From Sphingomonas taxi (GTDB lineage: Bacteria > Pseudomonadota > Alphaproteobacteria > Sphingomonadales > Sphingomonadaceae), in contig QFQI01000007.1 of the NCBI GenBank assembly GCA_003243195.1, positions 69,337 to 133,336 on the forward strand: DNA of 64,000 nucleotides, read 5' to 3'. Position 1 is the stretch's first letter, and each line of letters begins with the position of its first letter. A program made the translations under genes and the position numbers. Of this stretch, positions 32,305 through 39,601 are shown one piece after another. Below the pieces are notes generated by a model, which did no database searches, had not been told where the DNA came from, and was given only the letters and a program-made list of their open reading frames with translations.

Positions 32305-34794
32305 TCACAACGTGCGCAGGACGCCGGCGGGGCGGGCGCGCAGCGCGGGCACGCTGCCGGCCACGCCGATGCCCAGCGTCACCGCGCTCGCACCCGCGAG
32401 CGTCGCGGCCACCACGCCCCAGTCCGGTGCCCAGCCCATGTCGAAGACGTGGCGCACGACATACCAGCCCGCGCCCGCGCCCGCCGCCAGCGCGATGCCC
32501 GACAGCAGCGCCGCGAGCAGCGCATATTCGATCGCCTGCACGGCCAGCACCTGCCGCGCGCTGCCGCCGAGCAGCTTCAGCACCACCGAATCGTAGCGGC
32601 GCGCGCGCCCCGAGGCGGCAACCGCGCCGACCAGCACCGCCAGCCCGGCCAGGACGGTCGCGGCGGCAGCGACGCGCACCGCCAGCGCGATCTGGCCGAG
32701 CAGCGCGGAAAGCTGCGCGATGACGTCGCCGACGCGGATCAGCGTGACCGACGGCAGCGCCCCGGCCACGCTGCGCGCGATCGCGCCGTCGCGCCCGGGC
32801 GGCGCATAGATGCTGGCGAGCAGGCTGTGCGGCGCTTCCTCGATATAGCCCGGCGAGAAGACGATCGCGAAGTTGAGGCCCAGCCCCTGCCAGTCGATCC
32901 GCCGCAGCGCCGCGATCCGCGCCGGCACGTCGACGCCCAGCACCGACACGGTGATCGCATCGCCGACCTTCAGCCCCAGCGCGGCCGCGGCGCGATCCTC
33001 GATCGAGACGAGCGGCGGGCCGCGATAGTCGGCGGGCCACCAGCGTCCTGCGACCACCTGGTTGCGCGGCGGCACGCGCGCCGCCCAGGTCAGCGTGCGA
33101 TCGCCGCGCAGCACCCAGGCGTCGGCGGGCAGCGTCCTGAGATCGGCGACCGCTACTCCCTTGACCGCGACGATCGCGCCACGCAGCGACGGCACCGCCT
33201 CGATCCGCGCGCCGGGCGCTGCGGTCGTGACGGCGGCGCGGAAGCGCGCAGCCTCGTCGGCGGGTACGTCCGCCGCGAAGAAACGCGGCGCGCGCGCGGG
33301 GGCGGCGCCGGCGAGTTCGGCGGCAATGCTGGAGTCTATCACCGCCAGCGCGACGAACAGCGAGAAGCCGAGCCCGAGCGCCACCACCAGCCGGTCGGTC
33401 GCCGCGCCGGGCCGGTGCAGGTTCGCGAGCGCGAGGCGGAGCAGCGGGCGGCGCGGGCGCGGCAGGCGCGCGAGCAGCCGGCGAAGGCCAATGCCGACGA
33501 CCCACAGCAGCACGACCAGCAACGCCACCCCGGCGACGAATCCCAGCGCCAGCAAGCGATTGCCCGACGACAGGACCGCGAGCGCGACCAGCGCGGCGAG
33601 CAGCCCCGCCATCGCCGCCAGCACCCGCCACGACGGGCGGGCGGTGTCGGCCAGCGCGTCGCGCAGCAGCGTCGCGGCGGGCACGCGCCGCGCCTGCGCC
33701 AGCGCGGGCAGCGCGAACAGCAGCGCGACCAGCACGCCGAGCGCGGCGGCGGTGAGCAACGGCAGCGGGTAGAGCGCCAGTCGCGGCGCGACCGGCAGCG
33801 CGTCGCCGGCCAGCGCCGTGACGATCCACGGCACCGCGGCGCCCAGTGCGACTCCCGGCAGCATCCCGGCCGCGCCGACCAGCCCCAGTTCGATCAGGAA
33901 CAGCCGCGCGATCAACGGCGAGCGCGCGCCCAATACCTTCAGCGTCGCGATCATCCGCGTCCGGGCGGCGAGATAGGCGGACACGCCGCTGCCCACGCCC
34001 ACCCCGGCGATGGCGAGCGCGGCGAGCCCGACCAGCAGCAGGAACTGCCCCAGCGTCGCCACGCCGCCGCGCAGGCCGCGTGCGGCATTGTCGGGCGTGC
34101 GCGCGCTCCAGCCCGCGCCGGCGAAGCGCTTCACCAGCCGCTCGCCGAGTGTCGCCGCGGCGGCCGGGCGCGGCAGCAGCAGGCGATAGCCGCTGCGATA
34201 CAGGCTGCCGGGCTGCACCAGCGCGCTGGCATCCAGCCCGGCCATGTCGACCACCGCCGGCGCGCCGAGCGCGAAGCCGGCGCCGAGCCGGTCGGGTTCC
34301 TCCGCGATCAGCCCGATGACGCGGAACGGCGCATCGCCGAGCCGCAGCGTGCCGCCGACGCGGACGCCGAGCCGCGCGGCGAGCGCCGGGGCGATCGCCA
34401 CCTGTCGCCCGTGCGGTCGCGCGGCGAGCGCGCCGGGCGCGAGGCGGAAGCGGCCGACCAGCGGCCAGCGATCGTCGACACCGCGCAATTCCACCAGCGC
34501 GCTGTCCGCGCCCGCGTGCGCCATCGCGCGCAGCGACACCACCTCCGCCACGCGCCCGGCCCCGTCCAGGGCGGCGCGTTCCTCAACGGTGGCGCGGCGT
34601 TGCGACACCAGCAACTCCAGGTCGCCGCCCAGCATCGCGCGGCCCTGCGCGTCGAGCGCGGCGAGCATGCTGGCGGAGAGGCTGCCGATCCCGGCCAGCG
34701 CCGCCGTGCCCAGGAACAGGCACATCGCCAGCAACAGCAACCCGCGCCCGCCGTGGCGCAGGTCGCGCAGCGCGAGGCGCAGCGCGATGCTCAC
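32305..34794 (-). CDS. YbbP-like ABC transporter permease (FtsX fold)
   Basis: The 829-residue protein starts with GTG overlapping the ATPase stop (GTGA). It has an N-terminal TM (LLLLAMCLFLGTAALAGIGS), a large periplasmic MacB_PCD-like domain, then two FtsX-type blocks of TM helices (around YLAARTRMIATLKVLGA and YDSVVLKLLGGSARQVLAVQ), about 10 TM in all. Length and topology match E. coli YbbP (804 residues). With the neighbouring ATPase it forms a MacB/LolCDE-superfamily transporter of unknown substrate; the conserved link with the TesA-like esterase points to lipid or lysophospholipid handling, which is inference. Confidence 0.88.
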   Translation of the reverse strand: MSIALRLALRDLRHGGRGLLLLAMCLFLGTAALAGIGSLSASMLAALDAQGRAMLGGDLELLVSQRRATVEERAALDGAGRVAEVVSLRAMAHAGADSALVELRGVDDRWPLVGRFRLAPGALAARPHGRQVAIAPALAARLGVRVGGTLRLGDAPFRVIGLIAEEPDRLGAGFALGAPAVVDMAGLDASALVQPGSLYRSGYRLLLPRPAAAATLGERLVKRFAGAGWSARTPDNAARGLRGGVATLGQFLLLVGLAALAIAGVGVGSGVSAYLAARTRMIATLKVLGARSPLIARLFLIELGLVGAAGMLPGVALGAAVPWIVTALAGDALPVAPRLALYPLPLLTAAALGVLVALLFALPALAQARRVPAATLLRDALADTARPSWRVLAAMAGLLAALVALAVLSSGNRLLALGFVAGVALLVVLLWVVGIGLRRLLARLPRPRRPLLRLALANLHRPGAATDRLVVALGLGFSLFVALAVIDSSIAAELAGAAPARAPRFFAADVPADEAARFRAAVTTAAPGARIEAVPSLRGAIVAVKGVAVADLRTLPADAWVLRGDRTLTWAARVPPRNQVVAGRWWPADYRGPPLVSIEDRAAAALGLKVGDAITVSVLGVDVPARIAALRRIDWQGLGLNFAIVFSPGYIEEAPHSLLASIYAPPGRDGAIARSVAGALPSVTLIRVGDVIAQLSALLGQIALAVRVAAAATVLAGLAVLVGAVAASGRARRYDSVVLKLLGGSARQVLAVQAIEYALLAALLSGIALAAGAGAGWYVVRHVFDMGWAPDWGVVAATLAGASAVTLGIGVAGSVPALRARPAGVLRTL

Positions 34795-35498
34795 GCGGGC
34801 GATCGTGCGCCGACCACCCGCCCGTCCGCCAGCTCCACCACCCGGGCGCAGCGTGCGGCGAGCGCGGGGTCGTGGGTGATGACCAGCATCGTGGTGCCGC
34901 GATCGGCGGCGCGCGCGAACAGCAGGTCCATGATCGCCGCGCCGGTCACCGTGTCGAGATTGCCGGTCGGCTCATCCGCGAACAGCAGGGCGGGGCGCGC
35001 GACGAGCGCGCGGGCGATCGCCACGCGCTGCTGCTCGCCGCCCGACAGCTGCGCCGGATAATGGTCGACGCGCGCAACCAGCCCGACCGCGGCGAGTTCG
35101 GCGCGGGCGCGCCCGAACGCATCCGGCTCCCCGGCCAGTTCCAGCGGCACCGCGACATTCTCCAGCGCGGTCATCGTCGGCAGCAGGTGGAACGCCTGCA
35201 ACACGATCCCGATCCGTCCGCGCCGCGCGACCGCCAGCGCATCCTCGTCCAGCGCGGCGAAGTCGAGCCCGGCGACGCGCACCTCACCCGATGTCGGCCG
35301 TTCCAGCCCCGCGAGCACCGCCATCAGCGACGACTTGCCCGATCCCGACGCGCCGAGCAGCGCCACGGTTTCGCCGGCCTCCACCGTCAGGTCGATGCCG
35401 TGCAGGATGTCGACGCGCGCGGGCGGGCGGCCGAGCGCCAGCCGCACGTTGCGCGCGTGAATCGGGGCGCTATCTGGGGCGGATGGAAAGCCGGTCAC
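34791..35498 (-). CDS. YbbA-like ABC transporter ATP-binding protein
   Basis: About 235 residues from GTG 35498. Walker A is GASGSGKSSL, the Q loop VLQAFHLLPTMTALENV, the signature LSGGEQQRVAIARALVARP, Walker B LLFADEPTGNLD and the switch His ITHDPALA, all of the LolD/MacB type. It energises the YbbP-like permease encoded next. The start is only 2 bases from that of the divergent esterase gene, so promoters of both must lie inside each other's coding region unless either starts later. The E. coli order tesA<>ybbA-ybbP is conserved. Confidence 0.92.
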   Translation of the reverse strand: MTGFPSAPDSAPIHARNVRLALGRPPARVDILHGIDLTVEAGETVALLGASGSGKSSLMAVLAGLERPTSGEVRVAGLDFAALDEDALAVARRGRIGIVLQAFHLLPTMTALENVAVPLELAGEPDAFGRARAELAAVGLVARVDHYPAQLSGGEQQRVAIARALVARPALLFADEPTGNLDTVTGAAIMDLLFARAADRGTTMLVITHDPALAARCARVVELADGRVVGARSPA

Positions 35499-35500
35499 GG

Positions 35501-36136
35501 ATGCGCCGATACGGATGGTGGTGGTGGCTTGTCCATCCGATCCTGCTGCTGCTCGCCGGGCCGGCACAGGCCGCACCGCGCGCGCCGCTGATCTGGGCGT
35601 TCGGCGACAGCCTGACCGCCGGCTATGGCTTGCCGCCCGCGCAGGGCTTCACCGCGCAATTGCAGGCGGCGCTGCGGGGGCAGGGCGTCGCGGCCACGGT
35701 GCGCAACGGCGGCGTGGCCGGCGACACCGCGGCGCAGGGGCGCGCACGGCTGCGCTGGGGATTGCGCGGGTTGAAGCGGCCACCCGATCTGGTGATCGTC
35801 GAACTGGGCGCCAACGACATGCTGCGCGGACTGCCGGTGGCGCAGGCGCGCGAAAACCTCGACGCGATCCTGGCCGAGTTGCGGCGGCGGCGTATCCCGG
35901 TGCTGCTGGCGGGGATGCGCGCCGCGCCGAACATGGGCGCGGACTATGCCCGCGCGTTCGAGGGCATGTACCCGGCGCTGGCGCGGCGGCACGGGGTGGC
36001 GCTGTACCCGTTCTTCCTCGACGGCGTGGCGGGGCGGCGCGGGTTGTTCCAGGCGGACGGGCTGCACCCGAATGCGCGCGGCGTCGCGGTGCTGGTGCGG
36101 CGCATCGTCCCGGCGGTACGCCGCGCGTTGCCGTGA
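35501..36136 (+). CDS. TesA-like arylesterase/lysophospholipase (SGNH hydrolase)
   Basis: The 211-residue protein has a signal peptide (MRRYGWWWWLVHPILLLLAG, cleavage likely after AQA) and the SGNH blocks: FGDSLTAGYGLP with nucleophile Ser, NGGVAGDTAAQG with Gly, LGANDMLRGLP with Asn, and DGLHPNARG with the Asp-x-x-His dyad. These are periplasmic multifunctional esterases, thioesterases and lysophospholipases related to E. coli TesA. ATG 35483 (MESRSRM) is an alternative start overlapping the divergent ATPase gene. Synteny with ybbA-ybbP supports the name. Confidence 0.93.
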   Translation: MRRYGWWWWLVHPILLLLAGPAQAAPRAPLIWAFGDSLTAGYGLPPAQGFTAQLQAALRGQGVAATVRNGGVAGDTAAQGRARLRWGLRGLKRPPDLVIVELGANDMLRGLPVAQARENLDAILAELRRRRIPVLLAGMRAAPNMGADYARAFEGMYPALARRHGVALYPFFLDGVAGRRGLFQADGLHPNARGVAVLVRRIVPAVRRALP

Positions 36137-36189
36137 ACCGGGCAGCGGATGCGCAGGCGGATCGTTGCGGCGGATGCAGGAGACGCGTC

Positions 36190-36288
36190 AATGATCCCCG
36201 ATCCGCGCACCCCGGGCACCGACGACGATCAGGCCGGAGCGATGGAGGCGGCCGCCGGGGCGCGCGAGGGCGAGTTCGGCTATCCGTA
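36190..36288 (+). CDS. Possible 32-residue acidic small protein
   Basis: A short reading frame starts at ATG 36190 with a well placed CAGGAGA Shine-Dalgarno 8 bases upstream and ends at TAG 36286-36288. The predicted peptide starts MIPDPRTPGTDDDQAGAMEA and ends with an Ala/Glu-rich stretch and EFGYP. It is acidic, has no TM or Cys and no recognised family. The good ribosome site and its place in an otherwise empty gap between tesA and mobA are the only support, so it may be chance. Confidence 0.4.
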
Positions 36289-36376
36289 GAGGTGTGAGGC
36301 AGAACGCGGTTGCCGCCGGCCACGCGACCGGGCCGATGCTCCGCCGCCGCGCCGGACCGGGGAACGCGGCGGCGGT

Positions 36377-36907
36377 TCACCGCCGGCGCAGCCTCTCCAG
36401 GTCATCCGGGGTGTTGACGTTGGCGAGCGTCATGCCGGGCAGCACCGCGGCGACACCGGCCGTCGTCGCCCAGCGACGGATCGAACGGTCGCCGCCCGCC
36501 AGCAGGTGCGCGAGCAGGGCTGGGGCGAGGCGAGCGGGCCATAGCCCGACCGTGGGCGCCTCCGCGGCGTGGGCGGCACCGCGTTCCATCAAGGCGGTCA
36601 CCAGCGCGGGCGGCAGGTGCGGCGTGTCGCAGGCGGTGGTCAGCACCGCATCGAAGCCGTGATCGGCGGCATGGGCGAGCGCGCCGGCGATGCCGCCGAG
36701 CGGCCCCAGGCCGGGCAGCGGCAGATCGGGGATGGTGGGGGTCGAAGCGGTGTCGCGGCCGACCACGACCAGCGTCCCGCAATAGGGTGACAGGCCGCGC
36801 AGCGCGTGGTCGATCAGCGGCAGACCATCCAGCAGCGCCAGCGCCTTGTCGCCGCCGAAGCGACGGGCGAGGCCGCCGGCCAGGACCGCGCCCAACAGGC
36901 GGGTCAT
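36377..36907 (-). CDS. mobA: Molybdenum cofactor guanylyltransferase
   Basis: The 176-residue protein begins TRLLGAVLAGGLARRFGGDK, the nucleotidyltransferase LAGGxxxRxGxxK motif of MobA, followed by LPLIDHALRGL, GLGPLGGIAGAL and TTACDTPHLPP with the metal-binding Asp. MobA joins GMP to molybdopterin to make the guanine-dinucleotide cofactor. The family usually has about 190 residues, so this is slightly short but complete. No other molybdenum cofactor gene is nearby. ATG 36907 is chosen because upstream in-frame codons run through unrelated sequence. Confidence 0.88.
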   Translation of the reverse strand: MTRLLGAVLAGGLARRFGGDKALALLDGLPLIDHALRGLSPYCGTLVVVGRDTASTPTIPDLPLPGLGPLGGIAGALAHAADHGFDAVLTTACDTPHLPPALVTALMERGAAHAAEAPTVGLWPARLAPALLAHLLAGGDRSIRRWATTAGVAAVLPGMTLANVNTPDDLERLRRR

Positions 36908-36956
36908 GGCAGCGGGTCCATGCCGCCCCCCGGCCGGGGAGCGGTGGACCGCCGGG

Positions 36957-37043
36957 TCAGAGCGTGGTGAACACCACGCCGACCACAAGCGCCTGCGCCG
37001 CGATAGCCAGCGCGGTGCTGGCGGCGGTTTCGAACATACGCAT
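36957..37043 (-). CDS. 28-residue single-TM small protein
   Basis: This frame reads MRMFETAASTALAIAAQALV followed by VGVVFTTL and a stop. It is a near-perfect single TM helix with a short basic/polar N-terminus. The 60 bases upstream are the most AT-rich stretch of the neighbourhood, with TTGTAC (complement of 37118-37123) 17 bases from GCAATA as a possible promoter. Tiny proteins starting MRxFE and consisting of one Ala-rich helix are seen upstream of other sphingomonad genes, as far as I recall. It lies between mobA and purB on their strand. Function is unknown. Confidence 0.6.
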   Translation of the reverse strand: MRMFETAASTALAIAAQALVVGVVFTTL

Positions 37044-37195
37044 GAGGATAGTCTCCGTTCGCCGGATAACGCCGGCACGGAGCTATGTGTGATTTATTGC
37101 CGAGATGCGCAATAATCGTACAACGCATTCGTGCTTGCACCTTTTGCAGCCGGACCGTTGACGATCCGGTAAGCGACTCGCGCGCATCGTGGCGA

Positions 37196-38509
37196 TCAGT
37201 CGGCGAACACGCGGTCGAAGATCGTGTCGACGTGGCGGAAATGATAGCCCAGGTCGAACTTCTCGTCGATCTCGGCGGGGGAGAGCGCGGCGGTGACCTC
37301 CGCGTCGCCCTTCAGCAGCTCCTGCAACGAGAGCTGCCCGTCCGATTCCCACACCTTCATCGCGTTGCGCTGGACCAGCCGGTAGGCATCCTCGCGGCTC
37401 ACCCCGGCCTGCGTCAGCGCCAGCAGCACGCGCTGCGAGTGGACCAGCCCGCCCATGCGGTCGAGGTTCTTCTGCATCCGCTGCGGATAGACCAGCAACT
37501 TGTCGACCACCCCGGTCAGCCGCGCCAGCGCGAAATCGAGCGTGATCGTCGCGTCGGGGCCGATGTAGCGCTCGACCGAGGAATGCGAGATGTCGCGCTC
37601 GTGCCACAGCGCGACATTTTCCAGCGCGGGGGTGACATAGCCGCGCACCATGCGCGCGAGGCCGGTGAGATTCTCGGTCAGCACCGGGTTGCGCTTGTGC
37701 GGCATCGCCGACGACCCCTTCTGGCCGGGGGAGAAATATTCCTCCGCCTCCAGCACCTCGGTGCGTTGCAGGTGGCGGACCTCGGTCGCCAGCCGCTCGA
37801 CCGAGCTGGCGATGACGCCCAGGGTGGCGAAGAACATCGCGTGGCGATCGCGCGGGATCACCTGCGTCGACACCGGCTCGATCGCGAGGCCGAGCTTGCC
37901 CGCGACATGCGCCTCGACGCGCGGATCGACATTGGCGAAGGTGCCGACCGCGCCGGAGATCGCGCAGGTGGCGATATCCTCGCGCGCCGCCGCCAGCCGC
38001 GCGCGGTTGCGGCGGAATTCCGCGTGCGCCTGCGCCAGCTTCAGCCCGAAGGTGACCGGCTCGGCATGGATGCCGTGGCTGCGCCCGATCGTCGGGGTCA
38101 GCTTGTGCTCCTTCGCGCGGCGCTCCAGCACCTCCAGCAGCCGGTCGAGATCGGCGAGCAGGATATCGGACGCGCGCGCGAGTTGCACCGACAGCGTGGT
38201 GTCGAGCACGTCGGACGAGGTCATCCCCTGATGCATGAAGCGCGCTTCCTCGCCGACCTGCTCGGCGACCCAGGTGAGGAAGGCGATCACGTCATGCTTG
38301 GTCACCGCCTCGATCGCGTCGATCGCCGCGACGTCGATCGCGGGATGGGTCGCCCACCAGCGCCACAGCGCGTCGGCGGCACTTTGCGGAACGACGCCCA
38401 GCCCGGCCAGCGCGTCGGTGGCATGCGCCTCGATCTCGAACCAGATGCGGTAACGCGCCTCGGGCGTCCAGATCGCGGCCATGTCGGGACGGGAATAGCG
38501 GGGGATCAT
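37196..38509 (-). CDS. purB: Adenylosuccinate lyase
   Basis: The 437-residue enzyme has the fumarase/aspartase-superfamily signature GSSAMPHKRNPVLTENLTGL, plus RSHGIHAEPVTFGLKLA, MTSSDVLDTTLSVQL and HERDISHSSVERYI with the catalytic His. It cleaves SAICAR and adenylosuccinate in purine synthesis. ATG 38509 (MIPRYSRPDMAAIWTPEARY) is preceded by AAGGA about 8 bases upstream. The structured repeat copy 2 lies 80-214 bases upstream of the start. After the stop, CCGGATCG/CGGTCCGG (read on the minus strand, 37151-37170) could form a weak hairpin. Confidence 0.97.
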   Translation of the reverse strand: MIPRYSRPDMAAIWTPEARYRIWFEIEAHATDALAGLGVVPQSAADALWRWWATHPAIDVAAIDAIEAVTKHDVIAFLTWVAEQVGEEARFMHQGMTSSDVLDTTLSVQLARASDILLADLDRLLEVLERRAKEHKLTPTIGRSHGIHAEPVTFGLKLAQAHAEFRRNRARLAAAREDIATCAISGAVGTFANVDPRVEAHVAGKLGLAIEPVSTQVIPRDRHAMFFATLGVIASSVERLATEVRHLQRTEVLEAEEYFSPGQKGSSAMPHKRNPVLTENLTGLARMVRGYVTPALENVALWHERDISHSSVERYIGPDATITLDFALARLTGVVDKLLVYPQRMQKNLDRMGGLVHSQRVLLALTQAGVSREDAYRLVQRNAMKVWESDGQLSLQELLKGDAEVTAALSPAEIDEKFDLGYHFRHVDTIFDRVFAD

Positions 38510-38588
38510 GCGCGCGGTCCTTGAGCAAGGGGAGTCCGGCGGGCGGGTAGCAGCGGGGCGCGCGACGGGCAAATCGCGCGATTCGGGC

Positions 38589-38723
38589 GGCGGAAGTTGA
38601 CAAAGCTCACACTACGTCGGGGCTGGAAGCGCCCCGCCGCATGCCGCCCGCCGGGGAAAGGCAGCGAGGATGCGGCGCATGGCATGGCGGCGATGGTGAC
38701 AGGTGCGCGCGATGTAGGACAGC
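38589..38723. repeat. Structured intergenic element, copy 2 of 2
   Basis: This copy starts GGCGGAAGTTGACAAAG then CTCACACTACGTCGG and ends GCGATGGT, a short stretch and GCGATGTAGGACAGCC, matching both ends of the element at 731-872 with one difference in the first 30 bases. The inner 60 bases are different except for general GC richness, but again hold a hairpin (GGGGC/GCCCC around 38619-38635). CTACGTCG and CGATGTAG at the inner ends again can pair. Conserved ends with variable inside suggest selection on pairing rather than on sequence. It lies in the purB-radC gap. Confidence 0.75.
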
Positions 38724-38774
38724 CTCGTCGTTTCCGCCGGTGCCCCGTCAGCGGGGCGGGGGGGGGGGGCGGGT

Positions 38775-39491
38775 TCAGATCAGTCCCTTCGCGCGCAGGC
38801 TGACCTGGCCGTTCAGCCCGACGATCAGGTGATCGTGCACCGCGATGTTCAGCGGCTTGCCCGCCGCGACGATGGCGCGGGTGATGTCGATGTCGGCCCG
38901 GCTGGGGGACGGGTCGCCGGACGGATGGTTGTGGACCAGGATCAGCGCCGCCGAACCGAAATCGAGCGCGCGCCGGATCACCTCGCGCACATGCACCGCC
39001 GCCTCGTCGATCGTGCCGCGCGCCATCACCTCGTCACGCACCAGCATGTTGCGGGTATTGAGGTGCAGGACGCGGAACCGTTCCACCATGTCGTGCGCCA
39101 TGTCGGCGTGGAGGTAATCGGCCAGCGCCTGCCAGTTGGACAGCACCGGCGCGGCGCGGGTGCGCGACCGCACCAGCCGGATCGCGGCGGCGTGTGCGAT
39201 GCGGATCGCCGCCGCGCTGGTGTCGCCCATGCCCGGCACGCGGGCGAGCGCGGCGGGATCGGCGGCGAGCAGGCCGCAGAAATCGCCGAACTCGCGCAGC
39301 AGCGCCTTGGCCAGCGGCTTGGTATCCTGCCGCGGGATGGCGAGCGCGAGCAGATATTCGACCAGCTCGTGATCGAGCAGCCCGTCCGGGTCGGCGAGCA
39401 GCCGCGCGCGCAGCCGTGCGCGATGCCCCCGGGCGTCCAGCGCGCGCGTGTCCCCCCGGGCGTCCAGCGCGGGCGTGTCGTCATCTGCCAT
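38775..39491 (-). CDS. radC: RadC family JAB-domain protein
   Basis: The 238-residue protein has N-terminal helix-hairpin-helix segments (GLLAADPAALARVPGMGDTS) and the C-terminal JAMM/JAB domain with ARGTIDEAAVHVREVIRRAL and the metalloprotease-like motif LVHNHPSGDPSPSRADID. RadC is conserved but its role in DNA repair has been questioned. The first 25 residues hold a tandem duplication (ALDARGDTRALDARGH) from a 24-bp DNA repeat at about 39427-39475. ATG 39491 is the only sensible start; upstream codons enter the palindromic radC-ydbH gap. Confidence 0.93.
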   Translation of the reverse strand: MADDDTPALDARGDTRALDARGHRARLRARLLADPDGLLDHELVEYLLALAIPRQDTKPLAKALLREFGDFCGLLAADPAALARVPGMGDTSAAAIRIAHAAAIRLVRSRTRAAPVLSNWQALADYLHADMAHDMVERFRVLHLNTRNMLVRDEVMARGTIDEAAVHVREVIRRALDFGSAALILVHNHPSGDPSPSRADIDITRAIVAAGKPLNIAVHDHLIVGLNGQVSLRAKGLI

Positions 39492-39513
39492 GATGCGTCG
39501 GTTAGGTCGGATC

Positions 39514-39551
39514 GGACAGCCGCGCAATTGCGCCGGCCGTGGCGGCTGTCC
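39514..39551. promoter_or_regulatory. Nested palindromes between divergent radC and ydbH
   Basis: GGACAGCCGC (39514-39523) and GCGGCTGTCC (39542-39551) are exact inverse complements with an 18-base spacer. A second, 12-bp palindrome GCGCAATTGCGC (39522-39533) overlaps the left arm. The structure sits midway between the radC start (39491) and the ydbH start (39602), where both promoters must lie, so it may be a shared operator. It could also form an RNA hairpin. No regulator is known. Confidence 0.6.
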
Positions 39552-39601
39552 TATGGCATGGCGGGCATGGACGGCGCACGACAGCAGGGGGGGACGCTCC
39601 G

